A stretch of 64,000 nucleotides of DNA from Trichoplax adhaerens. Lineage: Eukaryota; Placozoa; Uniplacotomia; Trichoplacea; Trichoplacidae. The first letter of the stretch is position 1. The number at the start of each line of letters is the position of its first letter. This document shows positions 13,481 to 41,379 of the stretch, in pieces. The stretch spans positions 5,484,454 through 5,548,453 of the forward strand of contig NW_002060945.1 in NCBI RefSeq assembly GCF_000150275.1, written 5' to 3'. Made by a program: the position numbers and the translations under genes. The notes under the pieces are model-generated. The model saw only the letters and a program-made list of their open reading frames with translations, did not search any database and was not told the origin of the DNA.

Positions 13481-14574
13481 GCTATAATACAGTACAGCAC
13501 TGCACAATGCACATTGTCATCAATCCGAAAATCAATCAATCGATCATTTAATAATAGTACTATACAATATTTACAGGATTGAGAAGAGTCATGGACTACT
13601 AGAAATTACTACTGGTCATTGGTAGTACTGTAAATCCATGATACTGAACAATACAGTACACGTCTTGTATGGGATTTTAAAGGTTAAAATGGCCAAATCA
13701 TTACATTCTACTTTACTGTTCAGTACGAATATACTGTCATATCTCGACCTAAGACAAGACGTTTTCGAAAGTAGCGCTTTTTGTGTAAATCCTTTCCCCC
13801 CCCCCAAAGCACTAGTAATACTGTATATCAATCTATATACAGTAATCAGTCCAAATCAGACTCGAATTCGATCGTCTTTTCCGACTCGGTAAATAAATTG
13901 AACTATTTATTTATAGCATCAATACGCGTAAAAATAGCACGATGGTAGAAAATGGGGCAACATGGAGTATGATATTTGGATGCATATAGTATACAGTTAC
14001 TACAGTATATCGTATTCCATGTTGCCGAACTTTGTACCATAGTAAATGAACAAATCTCCTCCTTTCTGCTGTACTTGTAGATTACTTGAAAAGTACTAGT
14101 AATCGATCATTCATAACAGTCGAATGGACAATCAAGAGCATGTGCTTGCTTATGTGGTTTATTCATCTTGTCACCGGTTGATCGAATCATGATCGCCTTT
14201 GATACTATCTACTGAGTATGTACGTTGGTGGTCACTGGTCAGGATTACATCATTCCAGTATACCATAGTGTATTATGAATTCAATGTGCACCCACAGTAC
14301 ATAGTACTGTTCGAAGGCCAGTACTTTCTACTGTGGATTACAGTACATAGTACTGTGTGACCCTTTTCCAATCTGGTGAATCAGCACATATTACATGCGG
14401 GCATTTTTTGAATGAAATCCGGCCAATTTTTTGTATATGTGGAAACAGTAAGCTCTCATTGATGTATACATTATGTGACATTGGTTAATACTAAAGTATT
14501 TAACTTCATATTCAAGAATTGGAAAGGAAAAAGATCATGCTGTACTGTGCACATGAAAAGAAAACGAAACGCTA

Positions 14575-14646
14575 TGCGTACAGTACACTGTACAGTGTAC
14601 AGTGTACAGTAGTACCGTATACTGTACTGTACAGTACGTACTGTAC
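14575..14646. promoter_or_regulatory. Dense palindrome cluster upstream of UPF1
   Basis: Overlapping TACAGTAC, GTACAGTGTAC, GTACTGTAC and CAGTACGTACTG units fill about 70 bases, 150-220 bases before the UPF1 start codon. They are palindromic, so they read alike on both strands, which fits a bidirectional control region. A regulatory role is inferred only from position. Confidence 0.45.
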
Positions 14647-14794
14647 CATGGTCACCACGCGTGTTACAACACCAACACACCGCACTGATAAAAACCATCG
14701 TCACACCCGTTGACCGTGTCAGTCATTGTACGATCGTGGCGATTCTTGGACATCATCGTTACGTCAATCGCGGTAAATAGTTGAACAGCCCAAA

Positions 14795-23136
<8,342 letters not shown>

Positions 23137-26100
23137 AGTCGATTAAAAAAGCGAAATTCTTATAGTACTGTGGATTTATGATACACTGACAATCAAAGTT
23201 TAATCATGAGTTACTAGACATATTGTTTTATTCAATATCAAAAGATAGGCGATCGGTTGTTATCATAAGTTTTTACCTCGGTGTACAGTAGTACTTGACA
23301 AAATTTGCAATTATCGATGACGCGTACTGAATTGCTAACTGTTCAGAGGCTCTATTGAAAAGGTGAACAGCGCAACCGATTAATGCTATTTACGGATAAT
23401 TTTCGGCTGTGCTAATTTATGGTTCGCGAAATCCGTCGCCTTCGATTTCTTAATACAGTATTTACTGTATATTTCATATGTTATAGACATAGGGAAATAT
23501 TATACAAAAAACTGTACTGTAGATACGTCACGTTTCAACATAGGAAATGGCTAGTTTACCCCATTATGAGATGCAACTGATGAAATGAACACTATCAACA
23601 ATCGCTATTTAATAGCTTTGCCTTTCTCGATCTCGAAAGCTATGACATACTTGCGATATTATGGGCTAAAAGGTGACGAGTTAACTCAGCTTTTATTGTG
23701 TATTTGTCACGTAATGAATACTGTAACGTTTCTTTCGGAAGCTACTGAGATGATTTTAAATTTATGTCAGTAATCTGTATTACAGTACGAGTAAGGAATA
23801 TCAGCTTACTGCAATCCTGGTGATTTAATTTATAACGTATTTAACCACCAAGATAGTTAACAATAATTATTGCTCATGGATTTGTAAGAATGTTTTTGTA
23901 TTGAACCGTAAATAACTTACGAATATTTGCTGATTGTATGAAGTTATAATACAACTAAGAGCTTCAAGACGTAGCATGATGAGGTCATTGATATTATGAT
24001 ACTAATTGAAGCCTATTTGTTTATTCTTCGGACGTATAAATAATTATAATAATGCGTCAACACCGTTAGTTCTTTACACGTTGTACTGTTCTGGTTTATG
24101 ACCTGTTGGAATTAATTGAAACTACGGTATCTTCAAATAAATGTAAAGGTTTTTTTCTACAATTTTCATTGTGATCTTATTGTACGAAGTATTGCGCTGA
24201 TTTTGCAAAAGCGAATTTCTTACAAACGATATTATGTATATGATTACAAGATTTTAAGCTGAAAAACTATTCGTTATTGTATGTATGTCTATAATTACAT
24301 AACATGCGAATACACGTTGACAAATCAGCACGTAAAGACCAGGCATACACTACTCGTAGTCATGGGATCACATTAAATTCTCTAGTACTGGTAACTGTAG
24401 TAGTATTGGACAACGCTTTTGAATTCACTTACTTACAGTTATCATTCTTGTTACACGACACAGAGTAGTTTACTGCATATGGGGCAATTTTATCCTCTAG
24501 GAACAGCATCTTTCTGATTTATGCAACACAATACTTAATCATCTTGCTTATTGATCTACAATTTTCAGGGATAGAACCGCATGCTACAGTGTGACGAACA
24601 CCCATAATAGAAAATAGGTTATTAAAATAAAAAAAATAATTTTATGAGGAATTTATCAGGCTCAGCTTAAAATATTAGATGCTGTGATAGTTTGATAATG
24701 TGATAAATTCACTAGTGAATGTAGTAGTATAGTATAAAGAAATTGGGTGTGTACATTATCTATAGGCATGATAATTAATTATTGGATCCTATTAGTAAAT
24801 AAAGCTTGTAATTTATACATGCGGCGAAATTAATGAATTAATGAATAAATAAGATGGTAAATACTTGAGAGAGAGACAGTAATTCATGGCTCAGAATGAT
24901 ATAATAGTTATTGACTGCTTTTAGAGCCAATACGATAGGGTTCTTAGTGAAGAGTAAAATGCGAATGTTTGCTTTCAAACTGTACTTGAAAGAAAGTGCA
25001 CAGCACATCACTTAAAATAGTGCATGATCGTTGATACAATACTGTATGTCACTGTCTATGGCATACGTATCTGTATAGTAGATTGACTGCAACATTAGCT
25101 GCCCTCAAGCGAATCGGGTAAATTTGAATAATACAATAACATTGGTTAATTAATTAATAGCTTTCCGAAAGGAAAATAGAAGAACTGTTACTGTTCAACT
25201 TCCGTAGTTGCAGCGTTTGCTTAGATTAGAATCTTTAATCGAGAGTTGAGATTAGCAGTAAATTAAAACGTATTCTAATATATTTCAATAGTGAATTAAT
25301 TTATAATTGATTGGTTTCCTACAAGTAGCTAATCCCAAACATTTACCGATCTATTTCTTGAGCAATGAATGATCCAACTCCAATGATAGCCGAGGTAGGA
25401 CATAGGCAATTTAACTTTAGCTTTTAGGTTATCGCGTGAAAATTCTCTGCTGAAAGATGAATTCAGAAATTCTGTGTGATTGAAAATATGCCAGTTGTGA
25501 TGCGGGCAAGACAATGTAATTTAGGCATTTGATTATTATATAGTCGATAATATACACGCGAATATTATGTGTGCTAGTATTTACGTATAAGGCGTATCGA
25601 AGAAAGAAATTAAACTAGCGCCAAATAATAAGCCCGCGGGATACAGATGATCATTTCTTGTTGCCTTTATATTCACATTACTAGGACGGTATACTAGTAT
25701 ATTCGTTACTTTTCAGGCAACTACAGTCATTTATAATCTAAAAAAGGCTAGATAGCTTTCCGGTAGCACGAAAGGTTGATAACGTTTCTTTAATCAGTCA
25801 TTAAGTAGAATGTCAGAATGGAACTTTAAGATCAAGTTTATTGGATATCATCGGTTGAATCTGTTACTTTCAATCCATCTTTTTTCTGTATTCTTCATTG
25901 AAAGCATGAAAGTTAGATAACATTTCTTTGATCAGTCATGAGATAGATTGTGAGAATAGACTAAGATTAATTGTATTGCACGACATCAGTTTAATCTACT
26001 ACTTCCAATCCATCTATTTTCGTTCTCTTTGTTATTAAAAAACGCCCACAGTACGCGTATATGTGTGCTCTTACTTATATCAAATCGTGAGTCTTACTGT

Positions 26101-26933
26101 GGATAAATTACAATTAATTTACACGGTTACTTTTTTATGATATCATCAACAGAAATTCTTCACTAATCTAGAAAGTGCTGAGTACTTTTTCAAAGCACTA
26201 CATATGCATTACTAAAACTGTCCAGAGATGTGGTCGGAAAATTGATTACTAAGTAATTGTTAATGTGGACATAACCGTTAACGAACATCTTAAGCATTTT
26301 GCTGTACGCTTCTATAAGGATCATGTTTGTGCTTTTGTAAGATTTGAATTCCAGTGTGGAGGGTATCTCTACTTTACATCGACAAATGCTTCCTTTCTTT
26401 TAGTTACTATTCATATATATTATACTTTACTATTGTAAGGCATAATTTATTAACTTTATTAGTTTGAATGCAAGGTATAATTAAGATAGACCGAATTTAA
26501 ATTAATTTTATTTAACTTGGGCTTATAGTAATTGATAATTTACTTGCATGGATGTGGATGCTATCGTTTATGCAATATTTTTAGTTTCATAAACTGATCG
26601 TGTTCTTGACATTAGCTCTAATAATGAACAGGCTAATGCTAGCTACTAGCAAGTTACTACACGATGCAGTTAAGCATCTATTAATATATCTATATACGAG
26701 TACTATCATGCATCAAAGTACCATAAACACGTTTATATATTCGTTAGCTAGAAAAAACTTTTGCGATGATTCAATCTTGATATCTTGCGATCTGCTATAC
26801 ATTATGACATAAGTAAACGCTATTTTGTTACTTTGTAAGCTAACTATTACAGTATTCAAAGTAGAACCTTAAATAATTAAATCATTTACGAATCTGTATC
26901 TCATGCTTACTAATTTCTGCATCGCTGTTACAG
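23137..26933. other. Intergenic, UPF1 to CSK-like gene 1
   Basis: 3.8 kb of AT-rich DNA with only scattered TACTGTAC-type palindromes (for example near 23285 and 23510). A diverged tandem duplication lies at 25765-26040. The missing first exon of CSK-like gene 1 should lie in the last several hundred bases; none was identified. Confidence 0.55.
25765..26040. repeat. Tandem duplication, about 137-base period
   Basis: Blocks starting near 25770 and 25907 share GAAAG(G)TT..GATAAC.TTTCTTT.ATCAGTCAT, then ATCAGTTTAATCT-like and TTCCAATCCATCT segments in the same order. Similarity is imperfect. No coding potential was seen. Confidence 0.75.
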
Positions 26934-30803
<3,870 letters not shown>

Positions 30804-31457
30804 CGTCTCAGAAAATAAATTAACAGAGGATGGAGCATTATGGATATCGAGCGCTTTATTTTAAAAGAAATAATAAGGCGGTTAGCAGATGAACTCTTGC
30901 TTGGAGGTAAGAGGAAGACAACTTTTTTTAGCTTCATGACGATTGCTGATCTCACTACTATTTAAAGCAAAATTGCACGTTTACTCGCGAAAGCAAGCAC
31001 TTAACTGTATAATTTTTGTTTTCTTGTCTTGAGAGCCAACTACAGATCGATGTAGATACTTGTTGTGGCCTGAGTGCAGGCTCTACTGGCTTTACTTAGT
31101 AGTTCAATCAATCTAGTTCGGAAATCTTTAAGAAGTTCATAATTATAGAAAGCCCTATTGCGCTACAACTGATTTTTAAATTATTGAGCTAATTCTTGAT
31201 TGTATAATTATTTATCATTTTGCCTAAATGCAAGTATGGAGCTTGAATTATTTATAATGTTGAAAATAAAGCCAATTTATATTGTTTAATAACATTGTAG
31301 CTGTTCACATTAAAGTGAAAACTTATGAAAGTATCGTTGGGCATTATTTTATCATTTTCAGTTGGTTATGGAAAATCAGTTCATATTTTAAAAATTATAT
31401 AATAGTGGAGATCCTACGCTATCTGCAATTGTAGTGAATAGATTAATTATACTGTAT

Positions 31458-32347
31458 GTAAGAGAATAATCCTAGATGTAGCTGATGCTTTACGTGATTA
31501 GCATGGAAACTCCCTCAAAAACATAATTTTATTGGAATTGAGATTGAATTTCGAATTATGAAGCAAACTCATTGTACTTGTCCAATCCTTATAGACCTTC
31601 ACATAGCACTTCTATTTACTTTGAATCTGTAACAGAAAACTCAATGTGGTAATAGATAGAGTTTTCGAAAAATTTCATGTATTCAAATTTAATAGTTCAA
31701 AAATTCCACCTGATTTATAACTATCAAGCGTGGAGCTTTGCAGATTTAATGGAGAAAATTGCAATTCTATTAGCCTTAGTTGACTTTTTATTCAGGTTTA
31801 AAGGCATAAATTCATCGGAGTTTTTGATTAAGTTTTGAATTATCAAGCAAACTTATACCTGCCCAATCTTCATAGTACTTCTATTTACTTTAAATCTGTA
31901 ACAGAAATTTGACTGAAAATTCGATGTGATAAACGAATTAAAAATTAGCACAGTTCCTACGTTATTAGGATCTACAATTATGGCGGATGAATGAAATCAA
32001 TATAAGAGAACAATCCTAGCTGTAGATGATGTTTTACGCGATTAGCATTGTTGCAAACTGCCTTAGAGATATAATGCCATTGGAATTGTGATTGGATTAA
32101 TTATGAAGTAAATTTATCCACGCTTCATCTTTATAGTACTTCTTTTTACTTTAAATCTGTAATGGAAATGAAGTGAAATTTCATGCGATAACGGATTCAA
32201 GTTTTCGCCCAATTTAATGTACTCCATTTAGTAGCTTAGTAAAAGAAATTCCACCTGATTTAGAACGATCAAGATCGAAGCTTTGCAGATTCAAAAGAAG
32301 AAAATTGAAATTGTAGGTAGCTTTAGTTGACTTTTATCCAGGTCTAT
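31458..32347. repeat. Direct repeat, about 345-base unit, with a partial middle copy
   Basis: Copies at about 31458-31800 and 32001-32347 share ordered blocks such as AATCCTAG.TGTAG.TGATG, ATTCCACCTGATTTA and GAAGCTTTGCAGATT-like segments. A partial copy near 31830-31925 matches the 31545-31655 part of copy 1. The copies diverge by many substitutions. Confidence 0.8.
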
Positions 32348-32595
32348 GCTGAAATAGTCCCTAAATCCCGATTGTGCAGAAATGGGTTCCTTCTCGCCAA
32401 GCAACAAATAATAACAAACTACAGCAGTATTTCCCATTTTTTTTATCTACCGTATATGCCGTATTGCACAGGGAGCCATTCCCTCTTCAAATTAATTAAT
32501 TCCTAGCGATAAAACATCTTCAAACTATTCAGATATCAACTTGTATTTCCTATAAAACTTGATTCCATAAAATTAGACTACCTTATACTGCAATA

Positions 32596-33230
32596 CACAA
32601 CTTGAACTATCTTGGCGCTATCTTGTAATTTGATCTTAAGCTCATTTGGGGCCCACATCATATCTCTACAGTATCAGAGGGGAAAAAGAATTCTTTTAAA
32701 ATGGCTGCTCCATTCGTTATGACGATTTCAAAGCTTGGAATTTATCTATTTAGTTAGTTAATGAATTAAAGAATTAAATTATTGCCATGATAATTTTTTT
32801 CATGATAGCTTGCACGACTTGAACTACTTTGGCGCTATCTTGTAATTCGATCTTAAGCTCATTTGGGGCCCACACCATATCCCTAGAGGAGAAAAAGAAT
32901 TCTTTTGAATAGCTGCTCCATTCGTTATGACGATTTCAAAGCTTGGAATTTATCTATTTAGTTAGTTAATGAATTAAAGAATTGAATTATTGCCATGATA
33001 ATTTTTTTCATGATAGCTTGCACAACTTGAACTAGTTTTGCGCTATCTTGTAATTCGATCTTAAGCTCATTTGGGGCCCACACCATATCCCTAGAGGAGA
33101 AAAAGAATTCTTTTGAATAGCTGCTGCATTCGTTATGACAATTTCAAAGCTTGGAATTTATTTATTTAGTTAGTTAATGAATTAAAGAATTGAATTATTG
33201 CCATGATAGCTTTTCCCTTTGAATCTTCCA
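32596..33230. repeat. Three tandem copies of a roughly 210-base unit
   Basis: Units begin near 32596, 32813 and 33021. Each has TTGAACTA, GGCGCTATCTTGTAAT (TGCGCTATCTTGTAAT in the third), CTTAAGCTCATTTGGGGCCC, a short GAGGAGAAAAAGAATTC stretch and a TTATCTATTTAGTTAGTTA segment. Units 2 and 3 are nearly identical; unit 1 is more diverged, so a local duplication looks recent. Confidence 0.92.
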
Positions 33231-33777
33231 TGCAGTCCTACGCGTACAATAGTAAAGTGATATAGCTCTTATGGGCGCCATCGCTCCTATCGCCATCATT
33301 AGGCTAATTATCCGTATGTCCGTACGTAGACTGGACAACCCCAAAGCTTAACGTATATAGACAACCAGCTCATGGCACTGCACAGTACTGCACAGTATGC
33401 ATTGCTCGCAAATAATAATCATTATATAATTAGTAAACATATTTCAACCCATGATATCTACTGCAAACTTAATGAACTTGCTGAGATCTATTAGTCCACT
33501 AGAACATTGAGAAGAGAAAAAGAATCTCTTTGCAATTAGAGTACAGTCGTAGTGGCACTTGTCAATATTTAGAATCGACAGTTTACATACATAGGTTAGC
33601 ATCGGCGGCGGTTAATCTTGGAAAGGAGTTAAAACGACGACACGACGCTCGGTAGAGTTTCCGCTGGCCTTAGTGGTAGCCAACCATACGCTCCTTTTTT
33701 TTTTGGATTGAATTCTAAATGGTCCAGCACGAAGCATAAAATATCAAACTAATGATGAAAGAGGTAAGATAGCGGAG

Positions 33778-34400
33778 ATATTACACTACCCTCTTGATTT
33801 TGATGCAGTCGTTGTGAAAATAACTCATAACAAAGTAGTTAAAGCCATGACAGTAGACTTATATAATGACCTCGCTGAACTTGCCGACCATGGTTTATAT
33901 ATATCTAGACTAGAGCATATTAAATTAATACATCAAGAAGTGAAAAGCATTGTTGTAGTATTTCCTGAGTCAAGAAGAATGATGTCGGAAATATAACACT
34001 GCTCTTGATTTTGATGCGATAGCTGTAGAAAGTAGTAAAACGCCATTAGAGTGGACTTTCTAACGACCGCCGTAAACTTGCTAGCAAATAAGTTACCTAT
34101 AAACTACAGCATACTAAATTAGCACTCGATGAGTGATGAACATTGTCGTCGTATTTATCGAGTCAAGAAGAATGATATAAAAAAATAGAACGCTGCGCTT
34201 TCGATTTTGATGCAGTCGTTGTAGAAATGACCAATAACGAAGTAGTTAATGCCATCAGAGTAGACTTTCAATGACCTCGGTGAGCTTGCCAACAACGGTT
34301 TACATAAGTGTATACGCGTAGATTTAGACCATATTAAGTGAACACATCGATGAGTGAAGAACATAGTCGTAGTATTTCCAGAGTAGAAAGGAAGAATGAT
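33778..34400. repeat. Three decayed tandem units with a residual open frame
   Basis: Units begin near 33778, 33986 and 34178, each with CTTGATTTTGATGC or a close variant, then AAAGTAGTTAA.GCCAT-like and GAGTCAAGAAGAATGATGT-like segments. Unit 1 holds a 60-codon frame (33814-33996), with DLYNDLAELADHGLYI as a recognisable stretch. Units 2 and 3 have stops and frameshifts in the equivalent frame. They may be remnants of a coding repeat; the family is unknown. Confidence 0.7.
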
Positions 34401-35534
34401 GTAGATTGCAATAAAATCACCTGCGATTTATCGATGCATTCATCAAGCAATACTGTATAACTTCTAAACGGTACGTTGAAGGAAACTCCTTCTATCGTAC
34501 TTCACAAAGGCGGTTACGCTATCACAACGTACTTGGAAATCGATCTAGTAGGGAAATTGCAATGCTGTCTACACTGTCAAGGTCTTCTAGTAGTCCGCAA
34601 AGGTAGTAAAATTTTGACCCATATCTACGTTGATGCATAGCAATTGGAATAATAATAGTAATATATATCATCGGTCTTATCAACCCTCCGGTATTATGAT
34701 CATTCTATATTATTTTTTAGATCAATTGTGATTTTTCTGCACTACAGTACTACAGTATGCCGTAAAAAATGAATAGAATGAGAATTTTTCCTACGCTATC
34801 ATACTATGTTAATTATCCACGATATTGCCAGGCAGATTTAACATCTGATAGTAAATCTACTACCCCTGCATTCATATAACTGTCAACTAATTTCGTAAGA
34901 CATTGGTAAAGTGTCTATCAGTAACTGAGGTAGGTAAAGAATATTCGATCTTGACGATATTCTCTAATCTGCGAGTATTAGGCAAGCGATGAGAAGACAA
35001 TCTTAATCGAATCATATCAATAGACGTACTATTGACACTGGTATTACAAGATATAATTATAAATTAATTAAGGGATTTATAATATTACTGCAATAAGATT
35101 CATCAACGCTCTCTTTTAAACAACATACGCGTAGTACAGTTAAAACTTGTAAAAAAAATTAGAGCTGGTTATTGCTTCTATGCTGACGACTTTGTGCTCA
35201 AAAATCTACTTTGAGTTATACACGCACTTTATTCCACATGAAAATCTTATAGAATTCTACTTGCTCACCCAAATAAAGCGAATTGATATCTGTGTCCAAC
35301 ACTTGTGCCGTATGCCAGTGAATAATAATTTCACCATCTTCCAATCGACTTATAATTTTATGTAAATAATAAAAATTGTTCAATTAATCGACTAAATAAG
35401 CTAAATCTGATGCAAGGTATGAAAAATAAACATTAATAATGGATGGATAATAATTAACTTAGTAATATAGCAAATTCCCTAATCATTAGCTTGCGTCGAT
35501 CTCAACTTCGTCAATCCTGCTTTCGTTATTACAG

Positions 35535-39085
<3,551 letters not shown>

Positions 39086-39968
39086 CTTGCACTTTTATAA
39101 GAATTAGTAGAGCTATGGAATGATTAACTTTTTTACCCGGACATAAATAGAAGACGATTTTTAGTACATTTATCGCATTCCTAGTTATTATGCCTGTATG
39201 ATTAAAACAGAGTTATTGGTGTATTCATTTAGTATTATAATGCAAAATGATTCATCTTGGGCATATAAATGTATATTACGGTTATCTACGCAAGTTATCG
39301 CTAGGGTATTGGTTACAAGAGTTAATTATCCATTGGTGTCGATATTGCCTACAGTATTTCTGCCTGACGGCCAATTCTGTATATCGTATGAATATATTGA
39401 TAGTATAGCTAAGACTACTACAAGAGGTGAATGAATAAAATGACAAGAATTACAGATGCCTTATCGATCAAATTTTGTATATGATATAGCTAATGTGGTT
39501 GACACTGCTTTGATAAATCAGTCTAATATTAGCACCGATGCATTATGATCAGTCCTTTTATTTTTGAATGATGATACGAATTTATCAATGATAATGGCCC
39601 TGACTGGAATATCTTGGAAATGCATAGGAGTCGATGGCTCTAGTTGATTTCTTACGCGTGTCACCAATAAAATTGATTATATTTTGGCAATAGCAATGAT
39701 AGTATGAGAGAATCTTGATTCTTTTTTTCTTCGAAAGGGGTTACCTGTTTTATTGTAGTATAGTCTTATGGAATAGGGAGTAATAATGGCACCACAAACA
39801 TTTAGTCTGTCTTCAATTGATATTAACTAATACTTGATGTTTATACTACGTATCGATTGCTACGCGCCTAGTTCTAGATATCAAGACTCGATCTTGAGAA
39901 TTGGCTAAAAGTTGATAGACGCGTTTTGATGATTTTTCGACATACGTTTTCAAGACTGGCACGGTGAG

Positions 39969-39993
39969 TCATTCATTCATTCATTCATTCATT
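39969..39993. repeat. CATT microsatellite
   Basis: About six perfect CATT (TCAT) units in a row. Confidence 0.95.
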
Positions 39994-40717
39994 GAAAAAG
40001 TTAATTTAATGCATTACTTGAATGGCATCATGGAGAATAGTTACTGAGATTGAGATAAATTGATTAAAATGGAATTTTCCCAGCTAAAGCTACAGTTCGT
40101 CTATTGAAATAACGAATTGACATCTTGTCAATGATAGCAGCCTATAGTGCACAGTATAAGCAAAGCGGCTGATAGTTGATCATGACTGTACTATGGAACA
40201 GGATGGAATGCAGACCTCTGCAAGTGTTGGTACTTTGCTCAGGAATCTCTCAAGTAAAATAATAGTTGACTAGGGGGATGTACTGATTCAGGGGAGCGAT
40301 GAGCTTTTTTTCTTCTAAAATTGGCCGACTATTTTCACTTGAGAGCTTGGTGACTTGGAGTCGGTGCTCAATTTTCGAGAAATTTTCCAGTTTTAATTAC
40401 GTCATGTCCAGTATCTGGACTGTGGAGGTTGATGGTCTCGCAGAGTACCGCCGTAATACTGTACAGTAGTATTGTAAGGAACAGAATACTGTACATTACA
40501 ATGTATAGTACTGTAGAAAAAGACAAGAATTGACATCGGTATTTTTGACTTTCAGTGCTAATCGTAGCAACTTTACACACTTTATATCCATTTCAATGGC
40601 ATATTCACATAGAGCGTCTTATTTCCAATGGACTGATAGCAAATTTGTCTAATAAAGTTTTCTCATTGGTTGATTGCGTTTTCATATCATTTCAATTTCC
40701 GGGATAGATTTATGAGA

Positions 40718-40990
40718 CACTACAGTACAGTACTGTACGACAGATTGATGCTGTGCACTGTGCACTGTACACTGTGCAGTACAGTACAGTACTGTACACC
40801 GTACAGTATTGCGTAGTCCTTGGTGCATTGCATTCCAGTCTAGTCCAGTCTAGTCCAGACCAGACCAGACTAGACCAGTCCAGTCCAGTCCGGTTTAGTT
40901 CACTATGTGTCTCTATACAGTACTGTATGTTGAGTAGTCCCTTGGTCCGGTCCAGTCCAGTCCGGTCCAGTCCGGTCCAGTGTACGTCCA
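40718..40990. repeat. Palindrome cluster and CCAGTCTAGT / CCGGTCCAGT array
   Basis: The first part (40718-40810) is packed with TACAGTAC, TGTGCACTGTAC and GTACTGTAC palindromes. The second consists of five- and ten-base units CCAGT, CTAGT and CCGGT in two blocks (about 40835-40900 and 40945-40985). The open frames on both strands are by-products of the repeat. Confidence 0.85.
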
Positions 40991-41102
40991 TATCGCCTCT
41001 AGTCAGACTTGTTACACACGATTGGGATTGCAGATTTCATACTAACGCATGTATCTGGCAGAACTGAATCAGACAGAGTGGCGAATAGGTTGGCGGTAGC
41101 GA

Positions 41103-41337
41103 TGGCCTTCGCGCGTTGCTGTGGTTCTGGTGGTTCGTGTGTTGACGGTCTACTGGAGGTCACAAGTCCATACTACGCACACTCAAGCGGCACAAAGCGA
41201 TCGACCCTTGGTGAACAATTGGGTGGTACTGTAGAGTCAAGGCAGGGACTACCACAAGTGGTAAAGACGGCTGCTGGGCCGGAGCGTTTTACTTTGCAAA
41301 GCCAATCTTCATCCATCGACAGCGACCAATTCCTTGT
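41103..41337 (+). CDS. Candidate orphan coding exon, unknown protein
   Basis: From the ATG at 41103 an open frame runs about 78 codons to a good donor (GTGAGT after 41337). It begins MAFARCCGSGGSC and is Ser/Gly/Thr-rich. GC content is clearly above that of the surrounding DNA, as in the real first exons of UPF1 and USE1, and a palindrome cluster like those upstream of other genes lies just before it. No downstream exon was found and no family is recognised. It could be a lineage-specific gene, a noncoding RNA or chance. Confidence 0.25.
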
Positions 41338-41379
41338 GAGTAGAATGTTGTTTTGCTTGTCATCAATCTGATGTAGCGA

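Larger units (their letters stand above)
12783..14794. other. Divergent intergenic region ACER2 / UPF1 with palindromes
   Basis: This 2-kb spacer lies between two 5' ends. It holds many short palindromes built from TACAGTAC, TACTGTA and GTACAGTGTAC, densest near 13270-13330, 14290-14360 and 14575-14645. It also has an 18-base perfect hairpin (13433-13478), preceded by tandem CTAAAATTG/CTAAAACNA units, and a run of ten C at about 13796-13805. Open frames here (for example 12715-13107) are not recognisable proteins. Confidence 0.7.
30804..35534. other. Intergenic between the two pseudokinases, repeat-rich
   Basis: 4.7 kb containing three unrelated tandem repeat families, listed separately, and no recognisable gene. 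A possible AATAAA for the upstream gene is at 30814-30819. The first exon of the next gene was not found here. Confidence 0.6.

Noticed and set aside
40710-41067. Overlapping open frames on both strands
   Set aside because: Produced by the CCAGT and TACAGTAC repeats; repetitive translation only.
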